6,808 bases of DNA from Clostridia bacterium. Lineage in GTDB: Bacteria; Bacillota; Clostridia; Christensenellales; Aristaeellaceae. The stretch lies in NCBI GenBank assembly GCA_017469605.1, contig JAFUGB010000291.1, forward strand, positions 1 through 6,808, in the 5' to 3' direction. Below are positions 5,900-6,808 of the stretch, in pieces (positions within the stretch are counted from its first letter, which is position 1; each line of letters begins with the position of its first letter). The notes beneath the pieces are model-generated. The model saw only the letters and a program-made list of their open reading frames with translations, searched no databases and was not told the origin of the DNA. The position numbers were made by a program, and so were the translations under genes.

Positions 5900-6808
5900 G
5901 CACGCCGATGATCGAGGTTAAGCACCTCAAAAAGTATTTCAATACCCCCAAAGGCACATTGCACGCCGTGGATGATATCTCCTTCAAGATCGAGAAGGGC
6001 AAGACCATGGGCGTGGTGGGCGAATCCGGCTGCGGCAAAAGTACCCTGGGCCGCACCATCATCCATCTGCTGGAATCCACCGACGGCCAGATCTTCATGA
6101 ACGGGAAAGACATTACCCGCGTGGATAAGCACCAGATGCACGAGATCAACGAGAAGATGCAGATCGTGTTCCAGGATCCGTATTCTTCCCTGAACCCCCG
6201 CCAGACGGTGGAGGACGTGATCCGGGAACCCTTGAAGCTATCCAAGCGCTACAAGACCCGGGCCGAGATCGACCAGAAGACCGACGAGCTGATGAAGCTG
6301 GTGGGCATCGATGAGCGGCTGCGCCACGCCTATCCCCATGAACTGGACGGCGGCCGCCGCCAGCGCGTAGGCATCGCCCGCGCATTGTCCCTGAATCCGG
6401 ATTTCATCGTGTGCGACGAGCCGGTGAGCGCCCTGGACGTTTCCATCCAGGCCCAGGTTCTGAACCTCCTGCAGGACTTGCAGGAAAAGCAGGGCCTGAC
6501 CTACATGTTCGTTACCCACGACCTGAGCGTAGTGCGCCACATCAGCGACGATATCTGCGTCATGTACCTGGGCCAGCTGGTGGAAACCAGCCCGGCCAAG
6601 GAGCTGTTCAAAAAGCCTCTGCATCCCTACACCAAGGCGCTTTTGTCCGCCATCCCCAGCACCGATATCGACCATCCCCATGAGCGCATCAAGCTCCAGG
6701 GCGAAATCACCAGCCCCATCGATCCCAAGCCCGGCTGCCGTTTCGCCGCCCGCTCCCCCTATGCCACGGAGCAGTGCCGGCAGCCCCAGCAGCTGGAGGA
6801 GATCCTGC
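5896..6808 (+). CDS. dppF: ABC importer ATP-binding protein, DppF/OppF/AppF family (3' end beyond window)
   Basis: The second ATPase is open to the right edge: 304 residues are visible with no stop, probably lacking only a few dozen C-terminal residues. It begins at the ATG overlapping the previous stop (ATGA), with a GGGGGA site about 7 nt upstream. Motifs: Walker A GESGCGKS (42-49), Q-loop Q93 in FQDPYSSLNP, Walker B FIVCDE (170-175), D-loop SALD (178-181) and switch histidine H208 in VTHDLS. The signature is LDGGRRQR (150-157) instead of LSGGQRQR, so the conserved serine is Asp151 and the glutamine is Arg154. In the C-terminal extension, C281 and C294 are present but the middle cysteine is Ser287 (RSPYA instead of RCPYA). 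The SSLNPRQTV and HPYTKALLSAIP stretches are typical of the F-type partner of OppD/DppD, so pairing with the upstream ATPase is expected. Confidence 0.93.
   Translation, partial: MSTPMIEVKHLKKYFNTPKGTLHAVDDISFKIEKGKTMGVVGESGCGKSTLGRTIIHLLESTDGQIFMNGKDITRVDKHQMHEINEKMQIVFQDPYSSLNPRQTVEDVIREPLKLSKRYKTRAEIDQKTDELMKLVGIDERLRHAYPHELDGGRRQRVGIARALSLNPDFIVCDEPVSALDVSIQAQVLNLLQDLQEKQGLTYMFVTHDLSVVRHISDDICVMYLGQLVETSPAKELFKKPLHPYTKALLSAIPSTDIDHPHERIKLQGEITSPIDPKPGCRFAARSPYATEQCRQPQQLEEIL

Overview
The window is about 6.8 kb of GC-rich coding sequence, with every gene on the + strand. It looks like a Gram-positive anaerobe of the Clostridia type. The grounds are strong AAGGAGG-type ribosome binding sites before most genes, a secreted binding protein with an MKKFLALILALIMVLS-type leader, and transporter proteins resembling clostridial Opp/Dpp families. 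This assignment is inference; there is no rRNA or other marker here.

Layout: (1) positions 1-1206 encode a protein of the neutral/alkaline ceramidase superfamily. Its zinc-site pattern is recognisable, but two motif positions are altered. (2) Positions 1207-1400 are an intergenic region with an imperfect inverted repeat, a good sigma-A-like promoter (1258-1286) and a leader of roughly 108 nt ending in a strong ribosome binding site. (3) Positions 1401-6808 hold a five-gene ABC importer operon of the peptide/nickel/opine (Opp/Dpp) class: family-5 solute-binding protein, B-type permease, C-type permease, D-type ATPase and F-type ATPase. The last gene runs off the right edge. A perfect 12-bp GC-rich hairpin with only a short T tract lies between the binding-protein gene and the first permease gene. 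It probably lets the binding-protein message accumulate above the rest.

Together the five transporter genes can form one complete uptake machine: an exported binding protein captures the solute, two membrane permeases form the channel, and two ATPases drive it. The substrate cannot be read from the sequence; oligopeptide or dipeptide is the family default. The upstream hydrolase may release or process a related amide-containing compound, but it has its own spacing and the operon has its own promoter, so the link is only positional.

I found no tRNA, rRNA, CRISPR, mobile element or defence system. The points worth a second look are protein-level deviations: an LDGGR signature and a lost cysteine in the second ATPase, a binding protein without a lipobox cysteine, and altered active-site motifs in the ceramidase-like protein. 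I do not see an undescribed multi-gene system here.
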